In this document: positions 1-8,884 of the stretch, piece after piece | How the letters are laid out: the number at the start of each line of letters is the position of its first letter | How positions within the stretch are numbered: position 1 is the first letter of the stretch | Assembly (NCBI GenBank): GCA_024398875.1 | Contig: JAKSIJ010000019.1 | Span: forward strand, 1-50,523 | Direction: 5' to 3' | DNA length: 50,523 nucleotides | DNA from: Fibrobacter sp. | Lineage (GTDB): Bacteria; Fibrobacterota; Fibrobacteria; Fibrobacterales; Fibrobacteraceae | Made by a program: the position numbers and the translations under genes | The notes under the pieces: model-generated | Seen by the model: only the letters and a program-made list of their open reading frames with translations | What the model was told of the DNA's origin: nothing | The model's database searches: none

Positions 1-1
1 A

Positions 2-37
2 ATGCAAACCCTTCTCCTCTCCAAAATGGGGGCGTAA
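2..37 (+). CDS. Possible C-terminal tail of an upstream gene (cut by window edge)
   Basis: This frame is open from the left edge and closes at a TAA two bases before the next ATG. The visible tail reads MQTLLLSKMGA. The tight spacing suggests the gene is co-transcribed with the AbiC-like gene that follows. A short Leu/Lys-rich terminal helix is compatible with the end of a type I specificity subunit (HsdS), which would fit the HsdR further right. Eleven codons cannot establish identity, and the frame could be chance. Confidence 0.25.
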   Translation: MQTLLLSKMGA

Positions 38-39
38 TT

Positions 40-1350
40 ATGAAAAACAAAAAAGAAAAAGGAAAATTTGAAAAGGTTCTTGATTGGGTGTGCACGCCTA
101 AATTTCTTATAATATTATCGCTGCTTATTATTGTTTTTTCGCTATTTTCGCCATTGATTTTTACTAGACCTCATTTTTTTGAAAAAGTCATTTTTAATAA
201 TGATACTGGAGTTATTGGTGATACGTTTGGGATAATGAATCCGATTATTGCGATTGCGGCAGCAATTATAACATTTGCCGCGTTTTGGACGCAGTATCAA
301 GCAAATACAGAAATGTTAGAAGAAAATAGAACGGAAAGGAAGAAATCTATTAAACTAAATAGGAAACAACAACTTGTAAATCAATTTTATGAGATGTTAA
401 AAATTCATCAAGACAATGTTAAAGAGTTGGAGTATTATAAATTTGTTGCAACTCCTGAAGATGAGTCTTTGCCTAAAAAACATAGTACTTTTTCCGATGA
501 AAAAATAGAAAATGAACCTCAATTGGTTGTTGAAAGAGGAAGGTCTATTTTTGAACGATATTTGCTTGAGTTTAATATTGCTTATTATTTGACAGGAATT
601 CTTTTCCCTAAAAAAAGTGAAAAAGAAAAAACAAAAATAGCATACGATGCCTTTTATAAAGGCTCTTATGAAAAAAAAATTAGTGATTTAGTTGGCAAAA
701 TTGAAAAAGAATTAAAAAATTGTGATACTTTTGATAAGTTTAAAAATGAAATAGAAAAATATATAATACTGGAAAAAAAATGTGATTGTAAAAATGAAAT
801 AAGAGGTATTTTAAAAGGAATATTTAACTTAAAATCGTTCTTTCGCAATCATTCTTTTTTAAAAGGGCATTTCGGGAATTTAAATCATTACTATCGACAT
901 TTGTTTTTAATGGTGAAAATGATAGCTAAAGAGGATGAAGAAGTTCTTCCATATTCGGAGAAACGTGATTTGTTGAGGATTTTGCGTGCTCAACTATCCA
1001 ACAAAGAACAGATTATGCTCTTTTACAATTGGTTTTCCGGTCACGGAAAACAATGGGAGGAATTTGGTGATGAAGGGAATCATTTCTTTACTAGATTCAG
1101 AATGATTCATAACATGACTCCATATGATGTTGTTCCTTTTCAAAATAAGGATTGGAATGCAGATGTGGCTATAATTAATTTTATACAGTATTTTAGTAAT
1201 CAAGCAAATTCAGCAGAAGAGTTTGCAAATCATCCTGTTTTTAATTTAAAATATGTGGAAAAGGAATATCCTGAAAAAACAAATGATCCTCTTTTTGAAT
1301 TTGAGGATTGGTATGACGATGAAAGGATGAAATTTAAATACGAGACATAG
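40..1350 (+). CDS. AbiC-like putative phage abortive-infection membrane protein
   Basis: The 436-aa protein has two N-terminal membrane segments (about residues 21-41 and 63-83). A charged helical region follows directly (WTQYQANTEML, then RKQQLVNQFYEML), and the rest is a long soluble domain. The order of two membrane helices, a QFYEML-type helix and a C-terminal block around YRHLFLMVKMI and LFYNWFSGHGK is that of the putAbiC (putative phage abortive infection) family. Family members are linked to phage resistance by an unknown mechanism, presumably membrane-anchored. The gene is very AT-rich, unlike the core genes to the right, which suggests transfer. It lies 27 nt upstream of the next gene on the same strand, so an operon is likely. 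The family assignment is from recalled motifs. Confidence 0.7.
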   Translation: MKNKKEKGKFEKVLDWVCTPKFLIILSLLIIVFSLFSPLIFTRPHFFEKVIFNNDTGVIGDTFGIMNPIIAIAAAIITFAAFWTQYQANTEMLEENRTERKKSIKLNRKQQLVNQFYEMLKIHQDNVKELEYYKFVATPEDESLPKKHSTFSDEKIENEPQLVVERGRSIFERYLLEFNIAYYLTGILFPKKSEKEKTKIAYDAFYKGSYEKKISDLVGKIEKELKNCDTFDKFKNEIEKYIILEKKCDCKNEIRGILKGIFNLKSFFRNHSFLKGHFGNLNHYYRHLFLMVKMIAKEDEEVLPYSEKRDLLRILRAQLSNKEQIMLFYNWFSGHGKQWEEFGDEGNHFFTRFRMIHNMTPYDVVPFQNKDWNADVAIINFIQYFSNQANSAEEFANHPVFNLKYVEKEYPEKTNDPLFEFEDWYDDERMKFKYET

Positions 1351-1377
1351 TAGTTTCTGTAGAGGGTTGAGTAATAA

Positions 1378-3291
1378 ATGAAAGAAGAAGAAAGAAAAAG
1401 TATTTCTCAATTGGTAAAAAGCGAAAAATGGCTGGAATTTGCAACAATGTGTTATGGGCGCACAGACGAATGTCTTGATTACGCCAAAGAGAAAGGCTGG
1501 TTAAAGACATCAAATGGTGATTATTCATCGGGAAAAAGCGTAAAAATTTTATCTTGTATTATTGGCTTGAGTGGAATCACAAATCTTGAGTGTTTAAAAA
1601 AAAATATTGTGAGAGGAGTAAATAAGAGAAATAAAAAATTTATTCATTCTTTGTTGATTCTGTTGCAATTATCGGAAAAGATAAAAGTCAAAGACCAACT
1701 ATTAATCAATAGTTGTGATATTTGTAACTATTCGAACATTGTATCGGCGAACAAACGTTTTGTAGAGAATGCTCCTCATAAAGAAGTTTTCACCGAACAG
1801 GTTTCCTATATTTTTAATTCTCAACAAAAATCGCTTCAACCATACGATATAAATGCGTCTATTCAAGAAGATTTTTTTTCAGCAGTAAAAGAAATATTAT
1901 TGTTTAGAGATATTGAGGAATTGGTTCATAATTTTTCAGTAAACTTAGAAAAAATAGATGACAAAATTGTTCTAAAAGATGATGAAAAATGGTTAGCTTC
2001 TTTATCTTATGGATTTTTAAGATTACCTCTTCAACGGCAGGCGAAAGTAAAAAAATATGACGATCCATCGAAACACTTTATTACAGATTGCTTAAACGAT
2101 TTAATAGGGCTATATGGTTTAAACAATTGCATAGAGAAACGAGAAAATGTTTTAACATTGAACATGCCTTTACTTTTAGGGAATAAACATTTTATTAGGG
2201 ATTTGAAACGCTTTATCAATAGTCAAGAATATTATAGAGATGAATTGATAATTATCCATGAATTATATGGAGACTTGCAAATTACTGTAAAAAAATTGGG
2301 AGAAAAATTCATTAATGAATCCATTTCTATTATGGATTTGTTGCGATTCCATAGGTTGTCTTGCTTTTTCGACTGCTTGATAGGCAAAAATAATGAATCT
2401 CAATTATGTATGAAAATAAAATGTGATGTAATGAAAAAATTTTTGGATGAAAATTTTGGAAGCGTATACGTTGCAATTTTAGATTTGCTTACTATGAAGG
2501 GTGGGTATACAGATCTTCAATATACACCTTTTTTAAAGGATAATTTAGATTATATTATCCCGTTTTCCATATTATGTAATTCCAATATAGTTCAAAATAC
2601 GATGCGTGTTTTAGCAAATAAAGCGAGATTTGACGATCATTCGAATGAGGATTTAATTGCTGATAAATATAAAGAGGCTTTTGATGAACAAGGAATCCCT
2701 TATTATACAGGATTGACTTATGATACTTCTGATGGGCATCATGGAGAATTGGATCTCGTTTATCAAATAAATGATGAAATATACATTTCGGAAAATAAAA
2801 ACATGCTTCCCCCAACATGTTACCATGATGCAATAAATTGTGTTAAGTATTATGAAAAAGCCTATACACAGAAAAGCATTTTTATGCATTATTTTAACAC
2901 AAAAGATCCGCTTTTGATGAGTTGCTTAGAAAGCTTAAAGGATAAAGGAATAGCTTTTGATGAGGCAAAAAAAGTTAATTTCTATTTAACTTTTGGTAAT
3001 AGATTTGTTCTTTGTAAAAATACAGTTCAGTTTCCGGTTGTGTATATTAGTGAAATTGTAACAATGATAAAAAATTCTCCTAAGACGATATATAGATTTG
3101 GTTATACAGAAACGCAATATTGGCGAGATCATAAGGAACTTTATCCAAATGATATGAATCAATATTTATATTCAGACCGGAGTCTTGATGATTGCAAATT
3201 AGATTTTCGAATGCAATCATTATGTAATTATAAAATTACTAGTTATCAATACCAAGGATATTGTCTTACAACATCTTCTTTGGGTTTATAA
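1378..3291 (+). CDS. Unrecognised 637-aa protein with a C-terminal PD-(D/E)xK-like motif
   Basis: I do not recognise the family. The first 430 residues are mainly helical and carry no obvious P-loop. Around residues 456-475 the sequence reads GELDLVYQI, then YISENKN. The spacing of E457/D459 and E472-x-K474 resembles the catalytic core of PD-(D/E)xK nucleases, with the hydrophobic strands expected on either side. No signal peptide or membrane segment is visible. The start ATG lies 27 nt after the AbiC-like gene and the base composition is equally AT-rich. A 55-nt gap separates it from the STAND gene, so the three may form one defence cassette. The nuclease role is an inference from a short motif. 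Confidence 0.5.
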   Translation: MKEEERKSISQLVKSEKWLEFATMCYGRTDECLDYAKEKGWLKTSNGDYSSGKSVKILSCIIGLSGITNLECLKKNIVRGVNKRNKKFIHSLLILLQLSEKIKVKDQLLINSCDICNYSNIVSANKRFVENAPHKEVFTEQVSYIFNSQQKSLQPYDINASIQEDFFSAVKEILLFRDIEELVHNFSVNLEKIDDKIVLKDDEKWLASLSYGFLRLPLQRQAKVKKYDDPSKHFITDCLNDLIGLYGLNNCIEKRENVLTLNMPLLLGNKHFIRDLKRFINSQEYYRDELIIIHELYGDLQITVKKLGEKFINESISIMDLLRFHRLSCFFDCLIGKNNESQLCMKIKCDVMKKFLDENFGSVYVAILDLLTMKGGYTDLQYTPFLKDNLDYIIPFSILCNSNIVQNTMRVLANKARFDDHSNEDLIADKYKEAFDEQGIPYYTGLTYDTSDGHHGELDLVYQINDEIYISENKNMLPPTCYHDAINCVKYYEKAYTQKSIFMHYFNTKDPLLMSCLESLKDKGIAFDEAKKVNFYLTFGNRFVLCKNTVQFPVVYISEIVTMIKNSPKTIYRFGYTETQYWRDHKELYPNDMNQYLYSDRSLDDCKLDFRMQSLCNYKITSYQYQGYCLTTSSLGL

Positions 3292-3312
3292 ACATAAAAT
3301 TAAATAAAAGTA

Positions 3313-3341
3313 TTTAATTGTGATTTTTTTTGTGGTATGAT
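3313..3341 (+). promoter_or_regulatory. Weak candidate promoter for the STAND gene
   Basis: A TATGAT box (3336-3341) lies 5 nt before the ATG at 3347, with a poor TTTAAT element 17 nt upstream. If used, the transcript would be essentially leaderless. There is no Shine-Dalgarno sequence in front of the ATG, which supports this reading. Confidence 0.35.
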
Positions 3342-3346
3342 TATCT

Positions 3347-6300
3347 ATGTCAGATTTCTCTCAATACAATACAAAATTCGACGGATTCTCTTGGGAATCG
3401 ATGATGCAGCTTTTGCTGCTTTTCGAGGATTCTCAATCTATTGCATATTCTCGTCCCGGTAAGGATAACGGTATTGATGCTGTTAGCGGAAATGGGGAAA
3501 CTGTATATCAAGCCAAGTTTCATACTCAATGCTCAATTGAGAATTGTATTGCCGATTTAAAGAGTGAAATGTCCAAAATAAAGGGCTATAGGGAAAAACT
3601 TAACTATTGGAAACCTGTAAAAAAGTGGATTCTCTTTACAAATGTTGTAGAAAATCCAAATGATCGTGAAAAATGGAATGATGCTGTTGAAAAATGTGAT
3701 TGTTGTGGCCTTGAAATAGAATTATGGAATTGGTCTAAAATTTGGAAGCTCCTAAAAAAGCATCCTGAGGTTAAACAAGATTTTTTAGAAAGTGAATCTA
3801 GATGTATTCTTTTGAAAAAAGAATTTCAAGAAAAATGTCAGAAAGAGTATTTGCCAGAATCCTTTGATGTTGAATGTGTTGGCCGTGAAAAAGAACTGCA
3901 ATTGTTCAAAGATTTTTTGGAATCTGATAAGAAAATTTGGAGTGTTTCTGGTCCAGGTGGAATGGGAAAATCAAGGTTCTTGATAGAATGTGCCAATTTT
4001 GTTGATTATGAAAAATGGAATGTTTATTTTGGAGTATCTGAAACATTAAAGATTACTCAATCATGGAATAAAAGAGTTGTTTTAGAAAGACCTTCTATAT
4101 TATTTATAGATGAGCTAAATGATGTAGACTTGTTAAACCGAATTCTTGCTGATTTGGTTTCTGGTGCAATGCAAAAATGGAAAATTATTTTTTCAGAAAG
4201 AAACTCAAATGCAAAAACTATTCTTGAAATTAAACAACCAAAATATGATTTTATAAGAACGGATCATACGGTTTTATCACGATTAAACTTTGAAAATCGT
4301 AGCAAACTGACGCAGAATCTTCTTAACGCTGTTGAAACAAGCCGAAATATTCGCTTTCTAGACAAAGATCGTGCAGTTCGCAACATATGTGAGGTTTCAG
4401 ATGGAAGCCCGTTGTGGATTTCTCTTGCTGTTAAATTGATTCTTTTACAAAATGGAGCTTTAGGGAAGTTGTTTGAAGATAAAGCGACTAATATTCGTCA
4501 TCTTTACAGTTGCTCGATTGGTCCTTCCTTATCGCAAATTCCTTTATCAAATGAGCAATATGATAATATCTTGAAATGGAGTTCGTTATACAAGCAAATA
4601 TCTTTGAACCAAGAAAAAATCATTGGTCTTATTTGCAAAAAAGCCAATGTAGAGCGAAATATTCTGTTTAAAACGTATCAATTAATGGTTGATGTCGGTT
4701 TAATGCGAAATTTTGGATATGAGAATAAAGTTTATTCTATTTGTCCAGATGTGATTAGAGAAGATATTTTAAAGGAAAAAATACTTTTTAATAAAAAAAT
4801 ATCTGATTGGGGAAATCTCGTTATTGATGGCTTAATTGCAAATGAAATCCCGTGTGTTGAGGATGTTGTAGAATCGTTATCAAGAATAGAAAATAACGAA
4901 GATGAAATTGATGTGCTGGGAAAATTTGTTGAATCTATTGAAACGAGATTTAAATCGGAGCCTTTAGAAAACCATTCAAAATTATGGTCTGTTGTAGAAA
5001 GGATGGCTGTTAATCGCCCAGAAGAAATTCTTGACTTTGTTGAAGATATATTGAAGACTTATCGTTTGGCGAAAGATGTTGATGAATATGTTTTACAACT
5101 ATGTTGCAATGGTGTAAAAGACGTTCTTTCTGTTTGTCTGTATAGTTGCAATGATTTCGCATCAAAATATAAGTGTTTAAATCTTATTTTTGAGTTGTAT
5201 AAGCGCAACGATTTTTATGACCACCGTCAAAATGCTTTGGAGGATTTTTTATCTCCAATATTTGAGGGCGATTTACGAGATGCTTATGCAGAAATAGTTG
5301 AAGACTTTTTGTCACAATTCTTTTCGCAAATAAAAAAGCATGCTTTGCAGCAAGATGATTATCCGTTGTTAAATGTGTTGTTAACGGGATGTTTTAAGAC
5401 GGAATATCATTCAGGTGCCTATTATGCTGGAAAAATGTTGCTTACAAGCGGTAGCCTTGATGTATCGCAAATATCAAAATTCTTTATATGGGCTGATGAA
5501 ATTCAAAATGTTTTAGCATCTATTGATTTAGAAGAAGCATTATCTAAAATTCTGATTGAATGTTATGGGCATTTATTTGGAAATTTGCTTCGTTATCCCA
5601 AAATAAATGATAGAGATGAAGCCATAGTATATGATTTTTTGACAAAAAGATTGCAATGGTGTGCGGCTTTTATTTCGTCAGGTTTTGGTTTACAATCCGA
5701 AAAAAGGAACCTTTTAAGAGACCATGTTTGGGAATGGATAATTAAATATGGAAAAGACTCTCCTCTTGTTGTTTTTGCAGAAGAATGCGAGAAATCTTAT
5801 TGTGTGGAAAGTTCTGACAAAGAAATTATTGAGTTTTTAAGTGCAGATTATCGAGACGATGATGATCAAATGGCGAAAAATCTAGTTCAAAATCGTCTTG
5901 TTAATAAAGAAATAGATGAAATTTATTCTTTTGTTGAAAAGTTGGCATATTATAGTTATCAAGGTAATTATAAAATTCGAATGATTGCTGCTGATTATGG
6001 CGACTTGATGACGCAAGAAAATTATGTGCTAGAGTTAGCTGGAACAGTCGCAATACAATATCAAAAGGACGCTTTCAAAGAATTCTATTACGGCTTTTTG
6101 ACGGGATTTCTTGCGCATTGGAAAACTTCGCATAATTCAGTTGACTTTGTGAAAAAATTATTAAATCATAACCTTGATAAAGAAGAGCTGCTATATCGTT
6201 GTCTATCAGAAAATCGAATTTATACAATACAAAGTTTTTCCTTATTAACTGAATACGTCGCTGATAAAAATACCGAACGTTTTGCAAGAATGGTTGCTTC

Positions 6301-7162
6301 TTTCACGTTGTTTTTAGGGGAATCTTTCTTTACTAGAGTAGAATCTTTGTGGGTTGATTGGACGGAAAATGAAAGAGTGACATATTTAAATATATTAATT
6401 CAAAATATTCAATCTTCAGCTCGCAAATGGAGTAACACACCATTTATTTGGAACGAAAATAGTGCAAGTTGGCTGGTAGATAAAATAGCTTTGATTCATA
6501 ATTTAAATGTTTTTGAACATTCTTGTAGCGATTTTGATGAAATGAAATCGTTGTTTAGTTCTTTAAAAAACATTCAATGGATGAAAAAGGTTGCTGAATT
6601 GCGAAGAGAATATCATCTTTCTTTTTGTGAAGATTTTTCTTTATCGTATTTTGTAAAATCAAATTTTGATTTGGACGAACGCAACGCATATACAGAACTC
6701 ATTAGAATGATGCTTCTTGAGAATGTCCCCTATAGGTTAGAGAATGAAATTGTAAAATTAGATTCAGAAAATGTTTGCTTGGGGAAAATTGTTGTTGATG
6801 AATTCAATTCAACACAAAGTGATGATGAAAAGAAGTGTTTTGCGAAAATCGCAGGTTATTTGAAGGATGATTCTGCTGCATGGATGGAAATTTCCACTGA
6901 AGTTTGCAAGTATGCAAAAAGATTACCCAAAAAGGAAAAACACCAACTGTGGTCAACGCTTTCTTGGAAGGGTACACAAGTATATTCTGGTGCGTATGGT
7001 CATGTGCCAAAAATGTATTATGATAATGTTGAGCATTTTAGAGATATGCTAAAAAAGGAAACTTTGCCAGAACGGCGTGATTATTGGCAATGGAAATTGG
7101 ATTTTGCTGAAAGAGTGCTTAAAGACGAGGAAGAACGTGCAAAAGAATTACGAGGTGAATGA
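3347..7162 (+). CDS. Mrr-like nuclease fused to a STAND NTPase (Avs-like defence protein)
   Basis: The 1271-aa protein starts with a restriction-endonuclease-like domain. GID at residues 42-44 and QAK at 55-57 match the D...(E/Q)xK core of the Mrr-type PD-(D/E)xK fold. After a linker, VGREKEL leads into a P-loop (GPGGMGKS, about 202-209). A Walker B strand (ILFIDEL) follows about 50 residues later, then a sensor-like IIFSERNS. The remaining roughly 800 residues are long helical repeats without known motifs, as in the sensor half of STAND proteins. This nuclease-NTPase-repeat order is that of antiviral STAND (Avs) systems, in which recognition of a phage protein triggers oligomerisation and DNA cleavage. 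Family placement is from architecture; the trigger is unknown. The gene is strongly AT-rich. Confidence 0.65.
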   Translation: MSDFSQYNTKFDGFSWESMMQLLLLFEDSQSIAYSRPGKDNGIDAVSGNGETVYQAKFHTQCSIENCIADLKSEMSKIKGYREKLNYWKPVKKWILFTNVVENPNDREKWNDAVEKCDCCGLEIELWNWSKIWKLLKKHPEVKQDFLESESRCILLKKEFQEKCQKEYLPESFDVECVGREKELQLFKDFLESDKKIWSVSGPGGMGKSRFLIECANFVDYEKWNVYFGVSETLKITQSWNKRVVLERPSILFIDELNDVDLLNRILADLVSGAMQKWKIIFSERNSNAKTILEIKQPKYDFIRTDHTVLSRLNFENRSKLTQNLLNAVETSRNIRFLDKDRAVRNICEVSDGSPLWISLAVKLILLQNGALGKLFEDKATNIRHLYSCSIGPSLSQIPLSNEQYDNILKWSSLYKQISLNQEKIIGLICKKANVERNILFKTYQLMVDVGLMRNFGYENKVYSICPDVIREDILKEKILFNKKISDWGNLVIDGLIANEIPCVEDVVESLSRIENNEDEIDVLGKFVESIETRFKSEPLENHSKLWSVVERMAVNRPEEILDFVEDILKTYRLAKDVDEYVLQLCCNGVKDVLSVCLYSCNDFASKYKCLNLIFELYKRNDFYDHRQNALEDFLSPIFEGDLRDAYAEIVEDFLSQFFSQIKKHALQQDDYPLLNVLLTGCFKTEYHSGAYYAGKMLLTSGSLDVSQISKFFIWADEIQNVLASIDLEEALSKILIECYGHLFGNLLRYPKINDRDEAIVYDFLTKRLQWCAAFISSGFGLQSEKRNLLRDHVWEWIIKYGKDSPLVVFAEECEKSYCVESSDKEIIEFLSADYRDDDDQMAKNLVQNRLVNKEIDEIYSFVEKLAYYSYQGNYKIRMIAADYGDLMTQENYVLELAGTVAIQYQKDAFKEFYYGFLTGFLAHWKTSHNSVDFVKKLLNHNLDKEELLYRCLSENRIYTIQSFSLLTEYVADKNTERFARMVASFTLFLGESFFTRVESLWVDWTENERVTYLNILIQNIQSSARKWSNTPFIWNENSASWLVDKIALIHNLNVFEHSCSDFDEMKSLFSSLKNIQWMKKVAELRREYHLSFCEDFSLSYFVKSNFDLDERNAYTELIRMMLLENVPYRLENEIVKLDSENVCLGKIVVDEFNSTQSDDEKKCFAKIAGYLKDDSAAWMEISTEVCKYAKRLPKKEKHQLWSTLSWKGTQVYSGAYGHVPKMYYDNVEHFRDMLKKETLPERRDYWQWKLDFAERVLKDEEERAKELRGE

Positions 7163-7194
7163 TTGTATAATTATCGATAAAAGGATTTCAATAA

Positions 7195-7734
7195 ATGACT
7201 CCCCAAACCTTCTCTAAAATTTTCTGGAAGCAGTATCTTCTGCTTGAAAAGGACTTCCTCGAAACGGATGAGTTCGTGACGATTGACAAGAGCAACTTCA
7301 AGACGTTCTCCAGTCGTTACACTTATCTGTTCTTGAACATCTGTAGTGAAATTGATTCCATTGCAGAAGAATATTGCAAGGTTGTGAAGGCCCCTTCGAA
7401 GGTCAAGAACATCTTGCAGAAAATGACTGTCATTGTGAATGACGACCCGAAGATTAAAGATCAAAGGGTTTCTACGAAGTATCCATACGAGATTATCAAT
7501 TTTGTCCCGTTTGCCGGTTTTGACAGTGAGTCGGCTGCTGGCTGGTGGCAAGATTACAACCTGGTCAAGCATTTCCGTGCGGATGTTCCAGAAAAGGGAA
7601 TACCAAACTATCAGCGAGCGCACTTGAAAAATGTGATGAACGCCCTCGCCGCCCTCTACATCCTCTGCCAGAATCTCTACAAACTCCTTGGCGAATCCGA
7701 CCTGCAACTCGAACCGTCAAGGCTGTTTGAATAG
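7195..7734 (+). CDS. HEPN-like small protein in the restriction cluster
   Basis: This 179-aa protein is soluble and helical. Around residues 117-128 it carries WWQDYNLVKHFR, followed by a hydrophobic helix (NVMNALAALYILCQ). A WW-x2-YN-x2-KH-x-R motif is reminiscent of a group of HEPN-like uncharacterised proteins found beside restriction genes. Some HEPN proteins are RNases, but the strict R-x4-6-H signature is not clear here, so catalytic activity should not be assumed. Base composition shifts to about 45-50% GC at this gene, marking the junction with the AT-rich block. A Shine-Dalgarno-like AAGGA lies 10 nt before the ATG. It precedes the RhuM and HsdR genes in the same orientation. Confidence 0.5.
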   Translation: MTPQTFSKIFWKQYLLLEKDFLETDEFVTIDKSNFKTFSSRYTYLFLNICSEIDSIAEEYCKVVKAPSKVKNILQKMTVIVNDDPKIKDQRVSTKYPYEIINFVPFAGFDSESAAGWWQDYNLVKHFRADVPEKGIPNYQRAHLKNVMNALAALYILCQNLYKLLGESDLQLEPSRLFE

Positions 7735-7746
7735 CAGAAAAAAGTC

Positions 7747-7775
7747 TTGACAAATCTGCTCTAGGAATATATATT
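7747..7775 (+). promoter_or_regulatory. Promoter upstream of rhuM
   Basis: TTGACA at 7747-7752 and TATATT at 7770-7775 are separated by exactly 17 nt. The predicted start lies about 25 nt before the RhuM ATG, leaving room for the Shine-Dalgarno-like GAAGG. Confidence 0.7.
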
Positions 7776-7807
7776 TAGTGCACAAGTGAGTAGAAAATGG
7801 TGAAGGT

Positions 7808-8818
7808 ATGTCGAACGAACTAGCCAAGCAGATATCGTATATTCTTTACAGCAGTCCTGAAGAAGATGTCAAGGTCATGGCCTTAGTCAAAGACGAGACC
7901 ATCTGGCTGACGCAGAAGGCTATGGCCGAGTTGTTTGATGTTAATGTTCCGGGCATTTCGAAGCATTTGAAAAACATATACGATGAAGGAGAGCTTAGTG
8001 AATCCGCAACTGTTTCCATTTTGGAAACAGTTCAAAATGAAAATGGCCGTTCCGTAAAGCGCAATGTCTCTTTCTACAATCTCGATGCAATTATTTCCGT
8101 CGGTTATCGTGTAAATTCTGCGAAGGCCACAAAGTTCCGCATTTGGGCTACGGGAATCCTGAAGGAATACATCAAGAAGGGTTTTGTGCTCGACGACGAG
8201 CGCTTAAAGCAGGGTAACGCTGTTTTCGGTAAGGACTACTTCAAGGAACTTTTGGAAAGAGTCCGATCTATCCGTGCGAGCGAACGCCGCATTTGGCAGC
8301 AGATAACGGATATTTTTGCCGAGTGTTCCATAGACTACGACAAGGATTCCGAAATAACGAAAAAGTTTTTCGCCACGGTTCAGAACAAGTTCCACTATGC
8401 GATAACAGGGCAGACGGCTGCAGAAATCGTGTACGAGAGGGCCGACCATAAAAAAGACCACATGGGTCTTACGACCTGGAAAAATTCTCCGAACGGTCGT
8501 GTGCTGAAAAGCGACGTGAACATCGCCAAGAATTATTTGTCAGAAAAGCAGATCCGTCAGCTGGAACGCGCTGTGAGCGGTTATTTTGACTACATCGAAG
8601 ACTTGATAGAGCGGGAGATTGCTTTTAACATGGAGCAGTTTGCCGCAAGCGTGAACGAGTTCCTGGAATTCAGGCGCTACGACATTCTCGATGGCAATGG
8701 AAAAGTCAGCCGTGACCAGGCGGACGAGAAAGCTTTCGGGGAATACGAGATTTTCAATCGCACGCAAAAGATTGACTCTGATTTCGACAAGGTAATCCGG
8801 AAAATAAAGAAGAATTAG
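7808..8818 (+). CDS. rhuM: RhuM-family protein (virulence_RhuM)
   Basis: The 336-aa sequence matches the RhuM family along its length. It has an N-terminal winged-helix-like region (IWLTQKAMAELFDVNV, SKHLKNIYDEGEL), then FYNLDAIISVGYRVNS, FRIWATGILKEYI, and the typical C-terminal ATKKF-like and HAITGQTAAE-like blocks, here KKFFATVQNKFHYAITGQTA. RhuM was first noted in a Salmonella pathogenicity island. Its biochemical role is unknown, but close relatives sit inside type I restriction operons between hsdS and hsdR, which is the context here on the hsdR side. The start at 7808 follows GAAGG, and an ATG at 7797 is out of frame. It probably has its own promoter 33 nt upstream. Confidence 0.9.
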   Translation: MSNELAKQISYILYSSPEEDVKVMALVKDETIWLTQKAMAELFDVNVPGISKHLKNIYDEGELSESATVSILETVQNENGRSVKRNVSFYNLDAIISVGYRVNSAKATKFRIWATGILKEYIKKGFVLDDERLKQGNAVFGKDYFKELLERVRSIRASERRIWQQITDIFAECSIDYDKDSEITKKFFATVQNKFHYAITGQTAAEIVYERADHKKDHMGLTTWKNSPNGRVLKSDVNIAKNYLSEKQIRQLERAVSGYFDYIEDLIEREIAFNMEQFAASVNEFLEFRRYDILDGNGKVSRDQADEKAFGEYEIFNRTQKIDSDFDKVIRKIKKN

Positions 8819-8850
8819 GGGCTTTTACCCCAAAATCGCCATTTTGCCTA

Positions 8851-8878
8851 TTGCGCAGAAGAATAATGAATTTATTTT
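8851..8878 (+). promoter_or_regulatory. Candidate promoter giving a leaderless hsdR mRNA
   Basis: TTGCGC (8851-8856) and TATTTT (8873-8878) are separated by 16 nt. The -10 box ends 6 nt before the hsdR ATG at 8885, and no Shine-Dalgarno sequence is present, so the transcript would begin at or next to the start codon. Confidence 0.45.
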
Positions 8879-8884
8879 TACGGC

